A stretch of DNA of 64,000 nt from assembly GCA_034670405.1 (NCBI GenBank), contig JAXDDX010000043.1, forward strand, positions 2,232,001-2,296,000, written 5' to 3'. Positions 60,798 through 64,000 of this stretch are shown here, piece after piece. Position numbers and translations under genes: made by a program. The notes beneath the pieces are model-generated. The model made no database searches, had not been told where the DNA came from, and saw only the letters and a list, made by a program, of their open reading frames with translations. Numbering within the stretch: the first letter of the stretch is position 1; every line of letters begins with the position of its first letter. This DNA is from Hoplostethus atlanticus (lineage: Eukaryota; Chordata; Actinopteri; Trachichthyiformes; Trachichthyidae).

Positions 60798-62690
60798 GGA
60801 CAAATAAACGAAAGGAAAGTGAACCGAAAGGAAGTGTGTTTTTCCCTGTTTATGTGTGCTCTAGCCCCTGCAAGCATATCTGCCTACCTGTATGTTTCTG
60901 ACTTGAGTGGAGATTGAAAGAGAGGAATTTCTTCAAAAGCCTACTCGTGTTTGACAGTGCTAATGGGAGAGAGACGTCAACGAGACGCTGTTTGTGCATC
61001 CCTGACACCGCTGGAGTAAACGTCCTATCAGTGCTGCCTGTCAAGAGAGGCTGGCACAGGAGCGTTGCCAACGGACAGGCGCTTTGGAGTAGCTCCGTCG
61101 ATCTGCACACGAGGCATAACTGTGCAGAGCCGCTCTCGTGTCCTTTTGTTCCTGTTGTTTTTGTTTGGGTGTGCATTTCTTTGCAGTCCAGGCTGCATGG
61201 TTTCCTCGGACGAAAATGAATTGATTTGCAGTTTGTCACGACGACTTCATGAACCACTTTAGATGTTGCATCGTCAGTGTTCTAGGTAGAGAGTGTTTTC
61301 TAACCCACGGATCAAGACAAACCATTGAACACGTGGTGCAAAACATCAAAATGAATAGGCATTAATAGGCATCGGAATTGCTCACATTGTTTTTCCTCAA
61401 ATATTAAAATCTTGACATTGTGGAGTTTCTGCAGAACATTGATGATGTATTGGTGCTGAAGCTACAGTATTGGCGCTGACCTCATACATAACCCTAACCC
61501 TTCAGCACAGCGTCATTCCAACTGTCCGCAGGGCCGTAAAATCACTCAGCCCCCCGAATCATCCCCACTATGTTGCTCTAGCTGGACTTGTCATCATATT
61601 GTAGCAACTCTGATTGATATTCCTGTGGAAAGGAGCTGCCAGACAGCTCGGGCGTATTCTACAGGAGCTTACCAGTATAATGTGCATAATTCACCGTGCT
61701 CATCGTGAGCCATCCGCTGCACTTCAGGATGATCAGCCGTGAAAATGTGGCACACACATTCTCCGAGCGTTGGAAGTTCTGCATCCTGCAGATTCTCATG
61801 TCTGCTTCCATGAATATTCCAGGCCCTTTCCCAGGGCTTCTAATTACGGCTTGGAGTTCCTCCGTTCGCTCAGGAGGAGACAAACAGACACAGCTGGAAT
61901 GTGAAAGATGCTCTATGTGAGGTGGAGGAAATGAGCTGGGAAACATGATTGCCATGCTCCAGGGAATACATCGTTTCATGAGATCGTAAGGCCTAGGGTT
62001 CCTCACGTCAGTCAAGATAAGTAAACACTGTGATCAAGCCTGGTGTGGTAAGACTCTGAGGGTATGACCGGCACAGAACTAAGAGGGGCAAAATAAATCA
62101 TAAGAAATCACTTTAATCGCTGCACTAAATATACAGGAATTGTTGTCTTGGTGACGTTAGTGCAGAGACATCAAAAGGACGGGAGAGGGGAAAGACGCAT
62201 CCACACCTCAGGCCACCGCAGACCCCGGCGGCCCAGCAACTCCCTGAGGACTGAGCAGCAATACTGTAGTTGAGAGGAGAATGAGTTGAAGGATTTCTAT
62301 ACTATATTATCTCTGGACTAATGCTACTTCATTGCCAATGTTAACTCACTGGCACGCCAACATGCAGTTATGCTGCTAGGTAACCTTTATCGGTTGCACT
62401 GATTTGACCTGAATCAATATAACAAGACCCAAAGGAAAACAAGGTGTTGTGGTGAAATGAAACAGGCAATAGACAGTATCTCAGCCAACAATTCAAGCTA
62501 GCACTCACAGTATCCTCCATGTTTTATTGAAACCAGAGGCTGCTTAGTGCAGTCCGTCACAGGTGCGGGGGAAATGGCAGCATGGTGCCACGCCATGACA
62601 ACTGTCAAAAGGGAATAGGAAGGCCCAGGCACAACCTGGCAGCCTGAGCTGTCAAGGCAGGCAGGGAAAGTACATGTTATCCTCAGTTTT
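60798..62690. other. No gene seen
   Basis: Mixed unique DNA. GTATTGGTGCTGA and GTATTGGCGCTGA form a small direct repeat at about 61,447-61,480, and TAACCCTAACCC occurs once at 61,489. No coding evidence. Confidence 0.45.
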
Positions 62691-62694
62691 TCAG

Positions 62695-62925
62695 ATGAAG
62701 GATGGGCAGGAGCACGGTGCACTGGTGACGGCTACAGGGGCAGCCCCTAGTCAACCTCACGTCTCCAGCCGGTCACACTTGGTGGACCGTGGCTCTCTCA
62801 CCCAATCCCTCAGAGTCCCAGAGGAGTCCCGGTTGACAGCTCCTTCGCCAGCCCTTGCCGCTGTCGAGAGCCGGCAACAGGTGCAGCAGGATTTCTTGGA
62901 GCACGCTTGTTTCGAGTCCTCCTAG
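62695..62925 (+). CDS. Possible single exon, product unknown (weak)
   Basis: An ATG directly follows TTTTTCAG, which would serve as a splice acceptor. The frame then stays open for 76 codons to a TAG. About two thirds of its third codon positions are G or C, higher than in surrounding chance frames, and it contains no simple repeat. The predicted peptide is hydrophilic, rich in Q, S, E and H, with no signal peptide, membrane segment or domain that I recognise. It could be a last exon of a gene spliced from outside the window, a lineage-specific peptide, or chance. No upstream exon was found, so I rate it low. Confidence 0.15.
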   Translation: MKDGQEHGALVTATGAAPSQPHVSSRSHLVDRGSLTQSLRVPEESRLTAPSPALAAVESRQQVQQDFLEHACFESS

Positions 62926-63528
62926 AAAGTCCAGCCTGGTGTGGTTTTTTTTTATCCTCTTGGAGAAAGAAAACTGTTACAGACGTGGAACCATACATCC
63001 CCGACAAGGACGCACTTGGAACCAACTAACTGTCATGTGATGACCTGGCACAGGAAGTACATGAGACAGCAAACCCTTTCACTGTTTAGCAAATGCATGC
63101 CCATATAAGGAATTTCTATAAACAGTGCTTTCACTAAACATCCCATTTTCAAAATAATTTCAACCTGCTTCAAAGCCCAAAAAGCAACATTTCTTTGTGG
63201 CAATTCAACAAACCGTGAACGGCGGCGCTTTGAAGTCCAAATGGTCCCCTTGTTATCATTCCTGCATATGAATGTGTGTCCTGACTGATCTGACTGATCC
63301 CCTATGAGTAAGACCACGCAGGCATAAAGATGAAAAGGACACGGTTACTCACTTTTCTTGCTCCCCCCCCTCCCAGCTGAAAGTCTTCTGTGTCTCAGAT
63401 AACCCCTAAAATCCCTGATGGATTTGGAGAGAGTGAGTGCAAGTGGCTTTATGAAGTCGCTGCTCTGCTGTACAATGTCTGTGTTGGGTTTCAGATGAGG
63501 CAGGAGGAGGCCAGCTGGGAAGGTTGTA
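62926..63528. other. No gene seen
   Basis: Mixed DNA with a T run near 62,946 and a C run near 63,363. Would be 3' untranslated sequence if the preceding exon is real. No AATAAA signal is near the stop codon. Confidence 0.4.
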
Positions 63529-63558
63529 CACCCATATACACCCATATACACCCATATA
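63529..63558 (+). repeat. (CACCCATATA)3 minisatellite
   Basis: Three perfect tandem copies of a 10-base unit. Confidence 0.95.
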
Positions 63559-64000
63559 CGTCTTTGTTTGATGCCCGTACTTTCTTTAATTGGCACAAGA
63601 AGTCAGGAAATTATGATTTGAACTAAAACAAGCTGATTCTCAGAAGCATTTAAAGGTTGGCCATAACTTTAGTCTGTTAGTAAGCAAACAATTTACAATA
63701 AGCCTGTTGTCTTTTACCATATTGTAACAGCTGTTGGTGATGTCCTTTGGCATTTCTGGGTCCATTTTGTTGTTTAGTGGTATTGATTGGTATTTATTCT
63801 TCGGGGCCGACGTGACGCCACGACCTCTGAAGTGTAGCTACAATGGAGTTTGATAGCAATCTTCAACATCAACGGCAAACGTCGTTTTGGTGACAGAGCA
63901 CCCGCCTTCAACAATCATAGAGGGAGGAATCCATTGGAGAAGAGGAAGAGACACATTATTGCTCTCCCACCTGCAGGTACGATCCACAGCGGGATGATCA
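63559..64000. other. No gene seen
   Basis: AT-leaning unique DNA up to the window edge, with no repeat end or coding evidence. Confidence 0.5.

Noticed and set aside
61489..61500. TAACCCTAACCC, telomere-like
   Set aside because: Only two units, expected by chance in 64 kb.

Overview
This window looks like non-coding nuclear DNA from a ray-finned fish, most likely a percomorph-type teleost. The signs are very frequent CA/GT, GA and GAAA microsatellites, a decayed Tc1-like transposon with DD34E transposase remains, several tRNA-derived SINEs of teleost type, TTAA-ended MITE-like repeats, and long unique AT/GC-balanced stretches with homeodomain-type motifs. Nothing bacterial, viral or plasmid-like was seen. 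The species cannot be named from the sequence.

I found no convincing multi-exon protein-coding gene in the 64 kb. The open frames are short, rarely exceed 150 codons, and mostly arise from microsatellites, purine tracts or other low-complexity DNA. The only recognisable protein-coding remnant is the transposase pseudogene at about 17.1-17.5 kb. One weak single-exon candidate lies at 62,695-62,925.

Layout: 0-2.2 kb is CpG-containing DNA with an E2F/YY1-type motif pair and four CA/GT arrays. From 2.2 to 14.8 kb there are unique blocks (about 5.3, 6.2 and 7.1 kb), a SINE at 7.54 kb and a minus-strand SINE at 12.3 kb. From 14.8 to 24.3 kb there is a diverged repeat copy, a CNE-like block at 15.8 kb, the Tc1 element, a CTCF-like site, a simple-repeat cluster at 20 kb, a MITE-like element and a local tandem duplication. 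From 24.3 to 37 kb there are CA arrays, a homeodomain-site-rich block at 29.8-30.2 kb, SINEs including a head-to-head pair at 35 kb, and a long polypurine tract at 33.2 kb. An interstitial telomere-type TTAGGG array sits at 37.4-37.7 kb. From 39 to 57 kb there are more CNE-like blocks (39.7, 43.2, 44.0, 45.7, 47.3 and 56.9 kb), AT-rich DNA at 52 kb and a G-quadruplex-prone tract at 53.6 kb. From 57 to 64 kb the DNA is mostly featureless with simple repeats.

The overall picture, by inference, is a gene desert or very large intron carrying candidate long-range regulatory elements, as is usual around vertebrate developmental regulators. Conservation was not tested, so every 'CNE-like' call rests on composition and motifs alone. 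I saw no clear evidence of a novel gene system. The most checkable oddities are the local duplication at 23.8-24.3 kb, the interstitial telomeric array, the palindromic homeodomain block at 30.0 kb, the inverted SINE pair and the CTCF-like site.
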